64,000 nt of DNA, taken from assembly GCF_001485415.1 (NCBI RefSeq), contig NZ_BCMQ01000004.1:62001-126000 (forward strand), given 5' to 3'. The number at the start of each line of letters is the position of its first letter. Within the stretch, counting starts at the first letter, position 1. The notes under the pieces were generated by a model. The model did no database searches. It saw only the letters and a program-made list of their open reading frames with translations, and was not told the DNA's origin. Below, piece by piece: positions 1 to 8,294 of this stretch. The position numbers were made by a program, and so were the translations under genes. Source of the stretch: Myroides odoratimimus. Lineage in GTDB: Bacteria > Bacteroidota > Bacteroidia > Flavobacteriales > Flavobacteriaceae.

Positions 1-1688
1 GTTACTATAAGGTGGAATTTACAAATAATATTAAGGCTGACTTTACTGTAGGACATAATTATGGAGCGCATCGATATTCCTTCCCTAATAAAGGGCAACT
101 ATTAGTTGATTTGTCAAGTGCTACCGGAGGTGCTTTTGTCAGTGCTGAATATGAAGTGTCTAATCAGACTATTCAGGGAAAGATCAGTTCTAAAACAACT
201 TGTTCTGCTGGGATATATCACTTTTATTTTAATATAGATTTGGGAAATGGAGCCATCTTAAGAAAGGTGGGAGAATATCAATTTATCGTTGATTTCCCTT
301 CTCCTAAAGTCGAATTACAGATTGGTTTTTCATCTGTTTCAGAACACTATGCAAAGAGAAGAATAGCAAAGGGGCAAAGTTTTGATTTAACAAGAACTCT
401 AGTTACAGAGCGATGGAATGAATTATTATCTGTTGCTGAGGTTAGTGATAAGGATGATGAGAGGGTAAAGCTTTTTTATTCTTTGCTTTACAGGACTCTT
501 CAGGCGCCTTATCTAATATCTGAGGCAGATGGGACTTATAGAACCATTAGTGGTGAGGTGAAAAAAGCTGATTTTAATGTATATCATGGTTGGGCGCTAT
601 GGGATAATTATAGAGAAGTTATTCCTATGTATTCTATATTATATCCTGAAGTGTATAAAGATGTAGTTCACTCTATTGCTAATATGTATCCATACGGTAA
701 AAAAGACTTCTCTACACTCAATGAACCTGGCCCTACAGTGAGGACAGAGCACGCTTTAGTTGTTTTGGCTGATGCAGTGAATAAAGGATATCAGTTACCT
801 ATAGATTCCATTAAGGAGTACCTTGTTAAGGAAGCTGAGCAACTTGATTTTTCTTCTCCTGATAAGGCATTAGAATCATCTTACGATTATTGGGCACTGA
901 GTGAAATATTTAAAAGTGTTCAAGATACTGTATCTGCAAACTATTATTTAGAAAAAGCAAAAGAGTATAAGAAATATTGGCTAAAGGACTTTAAGGATAT
1001 TCAGATTCACGATGTGGATAAAATGCAAGCAAGAGGATTATATCAAGGAACTATCTGGCAATATAGATGGTTAGTACCTTATGATATAAAAGGCTTAATT
1101 AGTCTTATAGGTTCTGAAAAAGAATTTGAAGACCAATTAGATACTTTTTTTGAAGGTCATTATTATAATCACGCCAATCAGCCAGATCTTCAAGCTTCTA
1201 GTTTGTATAATGCTACTAGAAGTGCTCATAAGAGTCAGAAATTGATCCATGATTTACTACTAGGAGAGAGTATTCAGTTCTACTTTAATGATAACAGTAA
1301 AGGAATTGATCCTTATATCGGAAGGATTTATAAGAATGCGCCTCAAGCTTTTTTACGAACTATGGATGATGATTTAGGGACAATGTCAGCATGGTTTGTT
1401 TTAAGGAGTTTAGGATTCAGCGCTGCTAATGTGGGGTCGGATACTTTTTATCTCAATGCTCCTGTTTTTGAAAAGGTTATTATACGAAATAATTTGATTG
1501 TTTCTAACAAAGAAGGGAGTTCTTATATACAGGAGGTAGCGTATAATAATAAGGATTATCAGAGGAACTATATTACTTATAAAGAATTTTTGGAGGCATC
1601 AAAAATTATATTCAAAACGAGTGATGAACCTAATAAACAATGGCCGTCAGAACCATTGTGGATTTCAAATATAAAAGAAGATGAATAG
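1..1688 (+). CDS. GH92 family alpha-mannosidase, 5' end outside the window
   Basis: The reading frame is open back to the first base, so the GTG at 12 is not the true start and the N-terminus is missing. About 560 residues are present; GH92 enzymes usually have about 750. The start matches the family's beta-sandwich domain. The rest is an (alpha/alpha)6 barrel, with an ALWDNYRE segment like the family's conserved Trp-Asp motif and, near the C-terminus, DDDLGTMSAW, which corresponds to the family's (N/D)DxGxMSAW motif carrying the catalytic acidic residues. GH92 enzymes are Ca2+-dependent exo-alpha-mannosidases trimming high-mannose N-glycans, usually in the periplasm or on the surface. It overlaps the next gene by 8 bp, indicating co-translation. 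Family assignment is confident; linkage specificity cannot be read. Confidence 0.88.
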   Translation, partial: YYKVEFTNNIKADFTVGHNYGAHRYSFPNKGQLLVDLSSATGGAFVSAEYEVSNQTIQGKISSKTTCSAGIYHFYFNIDLGNGAILRKVGEYQFIVDFPSPKVELQIGFSSVSEHYAKRRIAKGQSFDLTRTLVTERWNELLSVAEVSDKDDERVKLFYSLLYRTLQAPYLISEADGTYRTISGEVKKADFNVYHGWALWDNYREVIPMYSILYPEVYKDVVHSIANMYPYGKKDFSTLNEPGPTVRTEHALVVLADAVNKGYQLPIDSIKEYLVKEAEQLDFSSPDKALESSYDYWALSEIFKSVQDTVSANYYLEKAKEYKKYWLKDFKDIQIHDVDKMQARGLYQGTIWQYRWLVPYDIKGLISLIGSEKEFEDQLDTFFEGHYYNHANQPDLQASSLYNATRSAHKSQKLIHDLLLGESIQFYFNDNSKGIDPYIGRIYKNAPQAFLRTMDDDLGTMSAWFVLRSLGFSAANVGSDTFYLNAPVFEKVIIRNNLIVSNKEGSSYIQEVAYNNKDYQRNYITYKEFLEASKIIFKTSDEPNKQWPSEPLWISNIKEDE

Positions 1689-2904
1689 AAATATAAAGTT
1701 AAGTAGTATTCTGTTAGGTATGCTATTACCTATAGTGATGTATGGACAAATAAACACAAAACAAGAAATAAAATTACCTGGTGATTTACGAATTAATCAA
1801 ATTCAAGTTCTAGGGACACATAATAGCTATGCAGAACCAGTAGACCCTAATCTCCTTGATTATGTATCTAAAATTGTAGATCAGTCAAAAGGGAAGTTAT
1901 TAGAGGGAATGAGTAAAGAGCAGTTAGACTTTTTTAAAGAGTATCATCCTAATGAAATTAGTTTTAAGGAGAGTTTGTTTTATGAGCACCCAAGCTTTGA
2001 GGTTCAGTTAGACAGTGGATTGAGAAGTTTGGAACTGGATGTGTATTATGATTCAACAGGCAATAGATATACAAATCCAGCAGGCTATGAATATTTAGAA
2101 TCAGTAGGAGTGAATCAGCTAGCAAAGCATAACACAACAGATTTAAATAAGCCTGGATTTAAAGTTTTGCATATGGCAGATGTAGATTTTAGGTCTAAAT
2201 ATCCAACGTTAAAATTAGCATTACAAAGTATCAAGAAATGGTCTGATCAGCATGTAGATCACATCCCTTTATTTATCATGATTGAAGCAAAAGATTCTAA
2301 TTGGCCTTTGTTTAAGAATCCAACAGAAGTATTGAAATATGATGAATATGCATTTGACCTATTAGATCAAGAGATTGTTGATATTATAGGTAGAGAGAAG
2401 TTGATTACACCTGATGATTTAAGAGGAAATTATAAAACGCTTAAAGAGGCTGTGGCTAATCATAACTGGCCACTAGTATCTCAGTCTAAAGGGAAACTGT
2501 TGTTTATGTTATTACCTTCTACAGGAGGGGTAAATCAAGGTGAGTCTGCTTATGTACACAATCGTCCAAATTTAGAAGGTAGAATAATGTTTGTACAGTC
2601 TAAACCAACGGATACTTATGGTGTGTTTTTACTCTTAGATAATGCTATTGTACGCCAAGAGGATATAAAAGAATACGTCACTAAAGGCTATCTTGTGAGA
2701 ACTAGATCAGATATAGATACCTATGAAGCGAAAGTCAATGATTATACTCGTGCCAAAGCTGCTTTTTCTAGTGGTGCTCAAGTTATATCAACAGACTTCT
2801 TCTCTCAAGATTACAACCCTTATCGATCAGGATATTTTGTAGAGCTGCCAGATAATCTTAAGCAGGTTAGAATTAATCCAGTGAATTATCAAAAAGGTAA
2901 TTAG
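1681..2904 (+). CDS. Secreted PI-PLC-like (Ca2+-dependent) phosphodiesterase
   Basis: A 407-residue protein with a signal peptide (about 1-23, ending MYGQ). It resembles the TIM-barrel phosphodiesterases of the Ca2+-dependent PI-PLC type: the first catalytic His lies in LGTHNSY (His47), acidic metal-site candidates in LRSLELDVYYD, the second His in LHMADVDFRS (His164), followed by IMIEAKD. Such enzymes cleave phosphatidylinositol or GPI-type phosphodiesters. It overlaps the upstream GH92 gene by 8 bp and a strong hairpin follows. An exported phosphodiesterase next to an alpha-mannosidase suggests attack on mannosylated or GPI-anchored host molecules, but that is inference. The substrate could also be another phosphodiester. 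Confidence 0.8.
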   Translation: MNRNIKLSSILLGMLLPIVMYGQINTKQEIKLPGDLRINQIQVLGTHNSYAEPVDPNLLDYVSKIVDQSKGKLLEGMSKEQLDFFKEYHPNEISFKESLFYEHPSFEVQLDSGLRSLELDVYYDSTGNRYTNPAGYEYLESVGVNQLAKHNTTDLNKPGFKVLHMADVDFRSKYPTLKLALQSIKKWSDQHVDHIPLFIMIEAKDSNWPLFKNPTEVLKYDEYAFDLLDQEIVDIIGREKLITPDDLRGNYKTLKEAVANHNWPLVSQSKGKLLFMLLPSTGGVNQGESAYVHNRPNLEGRIMFVQSKPTDTYGVFLLLDNAIVRQEDIKEYVTKGYLVRTRSDIDTYEAKVNDYTRAKAAFSSGAQVISTDFFSQDYNPYRSGYFVELPDNLKQVRINPVNYQKGN

Positions 2905-2915
2905 TATAATTATTG

Positions 2916-2968
2916 TTTTAATACAAAAAGCCTTGTAACTTACAGTCACAAGGCTTTTTGTATTAAAA
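2916..2968. terminator. Bidirectional intrinsic terminator
   Basis: A perfect 21-bp stem (2916-2936 with 2948-2968) and 11-nt loop lies between two convergent genes. Each strand has a T-rich 3' arm, so it can end transcription from both sides. Confidence 0.85.
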
Positions 2969-2973
2969 TTATA

Positions 2974-4155
2974 TTATTCAGCTTGTTTCTCTTTAATCAG
3001 ATAACATCCTAGATATAGCAGATGACATGCAAGTAAAGAATAAGCCGTCAAGGTCATGATGTCAGCAGGGATTAAGTTAGTCACGGCTGATATGATAAAG
3101 GTAAATAATAGTTGTAAAGTACCTAGTAGAGCTGACGCAGATCCACTATTAGTAGTGAATGGTGCTAAGGCTAATTTAGTAGTTGTAGGGAATAGTACTC
3201 CTAGGGTTAGTACAATGAAGAACAACGGAATTAATAAGGCTTCAATAGGTTCTTTTAACACACACATAACTAAGAAGACTACTGTCCAAGCAATACCGAA
3301 ATACACGGTGTATTTTACGACTTGTTCTACCGTCCACCAGCGAGAGAATACAGAGTTTGCTAGCCATGCACCAAGGATTAAACCGATGGCATTAAAAGCA
3401 AATATACCACTAAACATATCTGAAGACATTCCTCCATATTCCATGATAAGGTAAGGAGCATTAGCTAGGTAGATCATTAAAATACTATAGGTTAAACTTC
3501 CAATCAATGTATATTTGACAAAAACTTTATTTCGTACTATTTCTTTAAAGTCTGCCATAAGGTTAACATCTTTTTTTTCAGTGACAATGCGCGTTTCTGG
3601 CAAGAAAATGATAACAGCTAATAGACAGATGATACCTAATATCACTAAGGTAACGAAAGTAGATTGCCATACAAAGTGACTGATCAGAAAGTTACCAGCG
3701 ATAGGACCTACGATAGGTGCTACTCCTGCTATGATAGCTAGTAGAGAGAATACATTCATACTCTGGTCAGCAGAGTAGTACTCGTTTACTACAGCACGAG
3801 CGATAACTACTCCTGCACATCCTGCAAAAGCTTGAAAGAATCGAGCTGCCCAGAACTGTTCTATGGTTTCTGCATAGATACAAGCTACTGATGCAAGGAT
3901 AAAGATAATTAAAGAGGCAATAGTCGGAAGTTTACGACCATAGCGATCAGAGATAATTCCCCAAAATAGCTGTCCTGCAGCAAATCCTCCTAAAAAGAAA
4001 GAAAGGGATAACTGTACATTTTTTAGATCTGTATTAAAGGTCTGTGAGATTTTTAAAAAACCAGGTAAATACAGATCTATACTAAAAGGTTCGATAGCAG
4101 ATAGTAATGATAAAATAATCACGACTATAAACTGAGCTTTTGTTAACTTATTCAT
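2974..4155 (-). CDS. MFS drug:H+ antiporter, Bcr/CflA type
   Basis: A 12-TM major facilitator. Helix 1 carries PFSIDLYLPGF, typical of the Bcr/CflA group, and loop 2-3 carries the MFS signature GIISDRYGRK. It likely exports drugs or small metabolites using the proton gradient. I chose the start at 4155 (MNKLTKAQF), giving 393 residues, the usual length; the longer frame to 4215 adds 20 hydrophilic residues without family support. A Bacteroidota -7 element (minus-strand TACTTTTG, plus 4174-4181) lies 19 bp upstream of this start and would fall inside the longer version. An AraC regulator lies 66 bp upstream on the same strand and probably controls it. Confidence 0.88.
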   Translation of the reverse strand: MNKLTKAQFIVVIILSLLSAIEPFSIDLYLPGFLKISQTFNTDLKNVQLSLSFFLGGFAAGQLFWGIISDRYGRKLPTIASLIIFILASVACIYAETIEQFWAARFFQAFAGCAGVVIARAVVNEYYSADQSMNVFSLLAIIAGVAPIVGPIAGNFLISHFVWQSTFVTLVILGIICLLAVIIFLPETRIVTEKKDVNLMADFKEIVRNKVFVKYTLIGSLTYSILMIYLANAPYLIMEYGGMSSDMFSGIFAFNAIGLILGAWLANSVFSRWWTVEQVVKYTVYFGIAWTVVFLVMCVLKEPIEALLIPLFFIVLTLGVLFPTTTKLALAPFTTNSGSASALLGTLQLLFTFIISAVTNLIPADIMTLTAYSLLACHLLYLGCYLIKEKQAE

Positions 4156-4221
4156 ATTGATATTTTGATGGGGCAAAAGTAAACCTGTTGATTCACTTAG
4201 ACCTTGGCAAAACAAGTACTC

Positions 4222-5061
4222 TTATTGGACTTTTTTCACATTTTCTCTAAAAGCTAATGGAGCTAAACCTGTACTTTTTTTAAAGAAGCGATTGAAATAG
4301 TTGGCCTCACTAAAACCTAATTCGGCTGAAATCTCTTGGATATTCAAGTCAGAATATCCTATTAGTCTCTTTGCTTCTAGAAGTATTCTGTTGTGAATAT
4401 GTTGATTAAGTGTGTAGTCAGTAGCCTTTACTACCAGTTCATTCATTCGCTTTACGGATAACGCTATTTTATCAGCATAGAAAGCAGTAGGGTGGTGTAC
4501 AGTATAGTTTTCTTCCACCAGCTCTAATAATTTTAGTACTCTAGTATCTATAAGTGGATTGTCTTGTGAGAGCTCTTTTAAGCCTTGAATATGGGAAATA
4601 TAGATATTGAGGTATTTCTCTAGTATATAAGTTCGTTTCTGTGTATCCCATTCTTGTTGGAATAAAAACATGATCGCTTTAAAGACATCTTTTTTATCTT
4701 CTGATAATTCAAACCATAAGGGAGGATTAAATCTAAACTTGTGCTCGTTAAATTCTTTGGCGAGAATGCGGTTAAAGAAATCCTTATTGACAGAAATAAA
4801 ATATCCCTTTACCCCATCGGGATTAATATTGTGCATTTGCCCAGGATAGATGACCCATATCTGATCATCAGAGATAGGGTAGGACTCAAAGTCAACTTTC
4901 TGTGTTGTCTCCTTGGTTTGGGTAAACCAGTAGATCTGATAGAAGTTACATTGATAGTGGTAATCAAAGTTGAATAGATGACTATTGTCTTCTAGCATAA
5001 AGAATTCAATAGGTACATCTTGATCAAATTGTTTGGCTTTAATTACCTTGTGTGTAGACAT
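4222..5061 (-). CDS. AraC-family transcriptional regulator
   Basis: 279 residues. The N-terminal part (about 1-150) resembles a cupin sensor domain; the C-terminal 100 residues form the double helix-turn-helix, with the second-HTH signature in LGFSEANYFNRFFKKSTGLAP. It sits just upstream of the Bcr-type efflux gene on the same strand, so it is probably its local regulator, sensing an unknown small molecule. A weak -7 element (minus-strand TACCTTTA) lies about 15 bp upstream of the start. Confidence 0.88.
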   Translation of the reverse strand: MSTHKVIKAKQFDQDVPIEFFMLEDNSHLFNFDYHYQCNFYQIYWFTQTKETTQKVDFESYPISDDQIWVIYPGQMHNINPDGVKGYFISVNKDFFNRILAKEFNEHKFRFNPPLWFELSEDKKDVFKAIMFLFQQEWDTQKRTYILEKYLNIYISHIQGLKELSQDNPLIDTRVLKLLELVEENYTVHHPTAFYADKIALSVKRMNELVVKATDYTLNQHIHNRILLEAKRLIGYSDLNIQEISAELGFSEANYFNRFFKKSTGLAPLAFRENVKKVQ

Positions 5062-5291
5062 TGTAGATTAATTAGGGGGTAAAGGTAGTTTATTTTGCCT
5101 AGTTGTAATTTAAAAGTGTTTTAAGAATGTGTTTATATTGTATAAATAGTTGATTGTAAAGAGGCATTCTTTAAAAAATATAATATATACATCTATTTTT
5201 TTTGGTAAGTATCTGTTTTATAGGTTAAATTTACATATAAGCGGTGTATTAAGTGTTATAAATAAGGCTAATAAAACGAAATAAATACTGA

Positions 5292-6125
5292 ATGGATATG
5301 GAGGTAATTGGCGCTATACAGATTCTCGAGATATTAGAAACGAATAGTATTCCTATTAAAATATTAGGCACTGATGCTGATATCTATTATGCAAAAACTA
5401 TTTTTAAGATTCATCCTCCATTAGAAGATATTATTAATGAATTGATAGGGAATCAGGTTTATAAGATTTGGGGTATAAAAGTACCAGAAATAAAGATAAT
5501 AAAAATTGAGAATAGGTTACTTCAAGAATATTTGATCACCAATAATATGATATCTAAATATAGTCAGTTTGATATCGAAGAGCTGTTTGTTATAGGTTCT
5601 AAAGAGATTAATAGTCAGACAGAATTAGATTACCACAACTTAGTTCTATCTAATAAGAATGATTTTAATCAATACTTAGATCCTTATAAATTTTTGGATA
5701 TAGCCTTTTGTGATGTCTGGTTAGCTAATAGAGATCGTAGAATCAATAACCCGAACCTTTTATTAGTTGAGGATCAAGGAAAAATAGACTTTGTTGCTAT
5801 TGATCATACACAACTTTTTGGTAATCAAACTAACTATAAAGGGTTGAAAATTAATGTAATGGATGTCAGTCTTGTAAATATGTTAATTGCTTCAAAATTC
5901 ACCAAAAAGATTTGTAATTTTGCTGAGAATGAAGTACTTTCAAAATTCAATAGTAGAATTATTGAAAAAATTAACACAACACTAGTGGTCTTGCCAGAGG
6001 TGTTAGATAGCCTTCCGTCAAAAGTAGGACTGAGTAAGGCAGGTAAGCTTAAAATAATAGAGATACTTAGTAATCAAGAACGAAATACTAGAATTTCCAA
6101 CATATTAAACAAACTATTAAAATGA
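5292..6125 (+). CDS. HipA_2-type kinase-like protein, partner of a DUF3037 protein
   Basis: 277 residues that I recognise as the HipA_2 family, the small kinase-like relatives of HipA. An N-terminal lobe has YYAKTIF (Lys35 as candidate ATP-binding Lys) and NELIGNQVYKIWGIKVPE. The catalytic region reads DVWLANRDRRINNPNLLL (Asp141, Asn146, Asp148, Asn155), matching the D-x-L-x-x-N-x-D-R...NPNL pattern, then AIDHT (Asp171), equivalent to the metal-binding Asp. The stop overlaps the next start as ATGA, so the two are translationally coupled. HipA_2/DUF3037 pairs are scattered widely in bacteria and no function is established to my knowledge; a Ser/Thr kinase or toxin role is inference from HipA. 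The gene lacks the usual HipA N-terminal subdomain and has no HipB partner. Confidence 0.7.
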   Translation: MDMEVIGAIQILEILETNSIPIKILGTDADIYYAKTIFKIHPPLEDIINELIGNQVYKIWGIKVPEIKIIKIENRLLQEYLITNNMISKYSQFDIEELFVIGSKEINSQTELDYHNLVLSNKNDFNQYLDPYKFLDIAFCDVWLANRDRRINNPNLLLVEDQGKIDFVAIDHTQLFGNQTNYKGLKINVMDVSLVNMLIASKFTKKICNFAENEVLSKFNSRIIEKINTTLVVLPEVLDSLPSKVGLSKAGKLKIIEILSNQERNTRISNILNKLLK

Positions 6126-6994
6126 AATCGTATTACAGTTTAATTAGATACTTTAATAACTCCTTGTCTAGGGAGAATATTGTTATTGGACTAATAGCGG
6201 TTTCTTCAACCAATAATGTGTTTTATAAGTTTTCTGAATCAAAGATTAGTTTTATTACTAGATTCTATGACAATAAGAGTAAACTATTAAATTTCAATAT
6301 AAAGAAGATTAGTGAAGTTTTGGAACTAAATGCTAAGGAAGATTTATTTATTGAAGAGAATACTAATATTTTAAAGAAGTACTTAGATCGTTTAGCAGTT
6401 TATAATAACGGAATAATTCAATTTGACAAACCAGTTGAATTAAATATGAATATAGATGCAGCTTTCTTTAGTAAATTCTATGAGAAATATATAGGTGACT
6501 TGAGGACAAGTACTAAGAGTAACAAAAAAGATGAGGTGTTTTATAATCGTATTAATAGTCACTTTAGAGAACCTCTAGAAGACATCATAGATATTGATTA
6601 TAAGATTGAAAAGAAGGTAATTCCTTCCTTGTTTTTTGATTATAAATTAAATGGGATAGGAGGAAATGGATCTATTTATAGTGTAAAGTGTATTGATATT
6701 AATTCGAATAGAACAATAGATACTATTCAGAAAGATATATCTGAATTAGAAAGCTTAAACTTTAGATTAAATGATTTTTCTAAGCAATTAGTAGAATATC
6801 CTGAACAGAATAAGCATTATCTAGTTATAGATCAGTATAAAGGTATTGATGAGAAGTATCTAGAATTATATGATACATTAAGTAACCAAGAAAATGAACT
6901 ATATCGATTGATTAATTCAAATCAACTAGAAGAAGTAACTGCTGATATTCTTAGAACAGGAGCATCTAAATTCTCTGAACTGATTTTGCGATAA
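6122..6994 (+). CDS. DUF3037 family protein, partner of the HipA_2 gene
   Basis: 290 residues starting KSYYSLIRYFNNSLSRENIVIGLIAV, the diagnostic DUF3037 opening (Y-Y-S-L-I-R-Y followed by E-x-x-N/V-x-G). The remainder is charged, soluble and without catalytic motifs that I recognise. It overlaps the HipA_2 gene by 4 bp and ends at a strong terminator, so the two form a closed two-gene unit. In other genomes DUF3037 proteins commonly sit next to HipA_2; the biochemical role is unknown. It could be a substrate, regulator or neutraliser of the kinase-like protein. Confidence 0.65.
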   Translation: MKSYYSLIRYFNNSLSRENIVIGLIAVSSTNNVFYKFSESKISFITRFYDNKSKLLNFNIKKISEVLELNAKEDLFIEENTNILKKYLDRLAVYNNGIIQFDKPVELNMNIDAAFFSKFYEKYIGDLRTSTKSNKKDEVFYNRINSHFREPLEDIIDIDYKIEKKVIPSLFFDYKLNGIGGNGSIYSVKCIDINSNRTIDTIQKDISELESLNFRLNDFSKQLVEYPEQNKHYLVIDQYKGIDEKYLELYDTLSNQENELYRLINSNQLEEVTADILRTGASKFSELILR

Positions 6995-7017
6995 TATTAT
7001 TAAGAACTAAATAATAA

Positions 7018-7055
7018 AACAAAGGCTAATACATCGAGATGTATTAGCCTTTGTT
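7018..7055. terminator. Intrinsic terminator, probably bidirectional
   Basis: A perfect 17-bp stem (7018-7034 with 7039-7055) around a CGAG loop lies between the DUF3037 gene and the convergent thioesterase gene; the arms are A/T rich at the base on both strands. Confidence 0.8.
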
Positions 7056-7070
7056 ATTTATGATAATAAG

Positions 7071-7107
7071 TCTGTTCCCTGTTCCCAAGCGAAGCGACTC
7101 CCTGTTC
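7071..7107. repeat. Short outlier of the heptamer repeat
   Basis: GTTCCCTGTTCCCA followed by a GCGAAGCGA stretch and CCCTGTTCCC. These are the same GTTCCCN words that form the 364-bp array on the other side of the thioesterase gene, so the gene is bracketed by this repeat type. Confidence 0.6.
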
Positions 7108-7115
7108 CCTTTTAA

Positions 7116-7850
7116 CTATTCTATTACACATTGGAAGTTGAGGTCTCCTTCATTAGATTTGATCACAAAGTGGTTGTTATTAGCAACACATTGCTCTATA
7201 GAATACTCTTGATTAAAACGAAGTTCTTTATTAAAGTGCATATCAACTACTGAGATGTCATTAGGGGCTGTTTCAGATGCTTTTAAGGCATTAATAACCC
7301 ATTCTAAGTATTTGATATTAGTCACATGATTAACCATGTCTAGATCAGAGTATCTTACCTTATCTGTGATTAAATGCGTTGTCTCAGGTTTCTTCTGAAA
7401 AGTAGTGAACTCACTTTGGATACTTTTCTTGTCCTTGTGTTTAGTAAAGTGGTCGTGAGGGATAGCCATCATCTCAGGACGACGTCTTACTGTATTCATA
7501 ATCACCCACATCGAGCTAGCACTTGCGACAAGCTCTCCGTTACAGTGTACCTCAAAGTTACGCACAGAACGAATACCATCTAATGTCTCTATCCAAGTAG
7601 ATACCTCAATGCGGTCTTGCCACTTAGGCATTTTGTCTATTTCTACTCTAAATTTATAGACTACCCATGATTGGTTTGCTTCTTGCAAATCCCAAAAGCT
7701 TATCCCTCCTAAGACTGCATGATTAGAAGAAGCCATCTGTATCATCTTACATAAATCTACTGTTTTTAACTGAGCATTGATATCGCAATCAAAGTAATCA
7801 ATATCAAAGCTCTGTGTAAATATAGATGTAAAGTTGGGTGATATAGGCAT
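7116..7850 (-). CDS. Acyl-ACP thioesterase
   Basis: 244 residues with two tandem hotdog folds. The first half has SFDIDYFDCD and SWVVYKFRVEID; the second has YSDLDMVNHVTNIKYLEW, matching the family's N-x-H-x-N-N-x-x-Y catalytic stretch (Asn and His present). It would release free fatty acids from acyl carrier protein. Start at 7850 fits family length. It is the last gene of a leftward block but is separated from miaA by a 444-bp gap filled with repeats, so it may be transcribed on its own. Confidence 0.86.
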   Translation of the reverse strand: MPISPNFTSIFTQSFDIDYFDCDINAQLKTVDLCKMIQMASSNHAVLGGISFWDLQEANQSWVVYKFRVEIDKMPKWQDRIEVSTWIETLDGIRSVRNFEVHCNGELVASASSMWVIMNTVRRRPEMMAIPHDHFTKHKDKKSIQSEFTTFQKKPETTHLITDKVRYSDLDMVNHVTNIKYLEWVINALKASETAPNDISVVDMHFNKELRFNQEYSIEQCVANNNHFVIKSNEGDLNFQCVIE

Positions 7851-7882
7851 GGTTTTTTTGTTTTTTGTGCTGTTGTTTTTTT

Positions 7883-7923
7883 GTGAAACTGTAAATTTGT
7901 GAAACTGTGAATTTGTGAAATCG
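7883..7923. repeat. 16-bp tandem repeat, about 2.5 copies
   Basis: GTGAAACTGTRAATTT occurs at 7883-7898 and 7899-7914 with one difference, followed by a partial copy GTGAAATCG. It abuts the larger heptamer array and lies just upstream of the thioesterase start. Confidence 0.75.
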
Positions 7924-7926
7924 TTG

Positions 7927-8290
7927 TTCTCTGTTTTCAGTTCCCCGTTCTCTGTTTCCCGTTCCCCGTTCTCTGTTTCCCGTTCCCCGTTCCCTGTTTT
8001 CAGTTCCCCGTTCTCTGTTTTCAGTTCCCCGTTCTCTGTTTCCTGTTTCCAGTTCTCTATTTCCAGTTCCCCGTTCCTCGTTCTCTGTTTTCAGTTCCCT
8101 GTTCTCTGTTTTCAGTTCCCCGTTCTCTGTTTCCAGTTCCTCGTTCTCTGTTTCCTGTTTCCAGTTCTCTGTTTCCTGTTTCCAGTTCTCTATTTTCAGT
8201 TCCCCGTTCTCTGTCTCCAGTTCCCCGTTCTCTGTTTCCAGTTCCTCGTTCTCTGTTTTCAGTTCCCCGTTCCCTGTTTCCAGTTTTCTG
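7927..8290. repeat. Degenerate heptanucleotide tandem array, 52 units
   Basis: The plus strand is a pure run of 7-nt words of the type GTTCCCC, GTTCTCT, GTTTTCA and GTTTCCC. They mostly cycle as a 21-bp higher-order unit (about 17 copies) with one extra heptad, GTTCCTC, near 8074. The 7-nt phase holds for 364 bp without an indel. It starts about 75 bp upstream of the thioesterase start and ends 5 bp before the miaA stop. The minus-strand transcript would be very purine-rich. It resembles in style the heptamer STRR repeats of cyanobacteria. The long open frame across it is an artefact of the period. Confidence 0.9.
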
Positions 8291-8294
8291 TCTC

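Noticed and set aside
12..14. GTG at 12 as the true start of the GH92 gene
   Set aside because: The frame continues open to the window edge and the protein lacks roughly 200 N-terminal residues; the start is upstream of the window.
3056..3454. Open frame antisense to the MFS transporter
   Set aside because: The opposite frame is a clear transporter; the same holds for the antisense frames at 15891, 43243, 45995, 53755 and 57767 inside recognised genes.
7927..8290. CRISPR array
   Set aside because: There are no unique spacers between units and no cas genes; the sequence is a continuous heptamer repeat. The 11-bp loci are rejected for the same reason.
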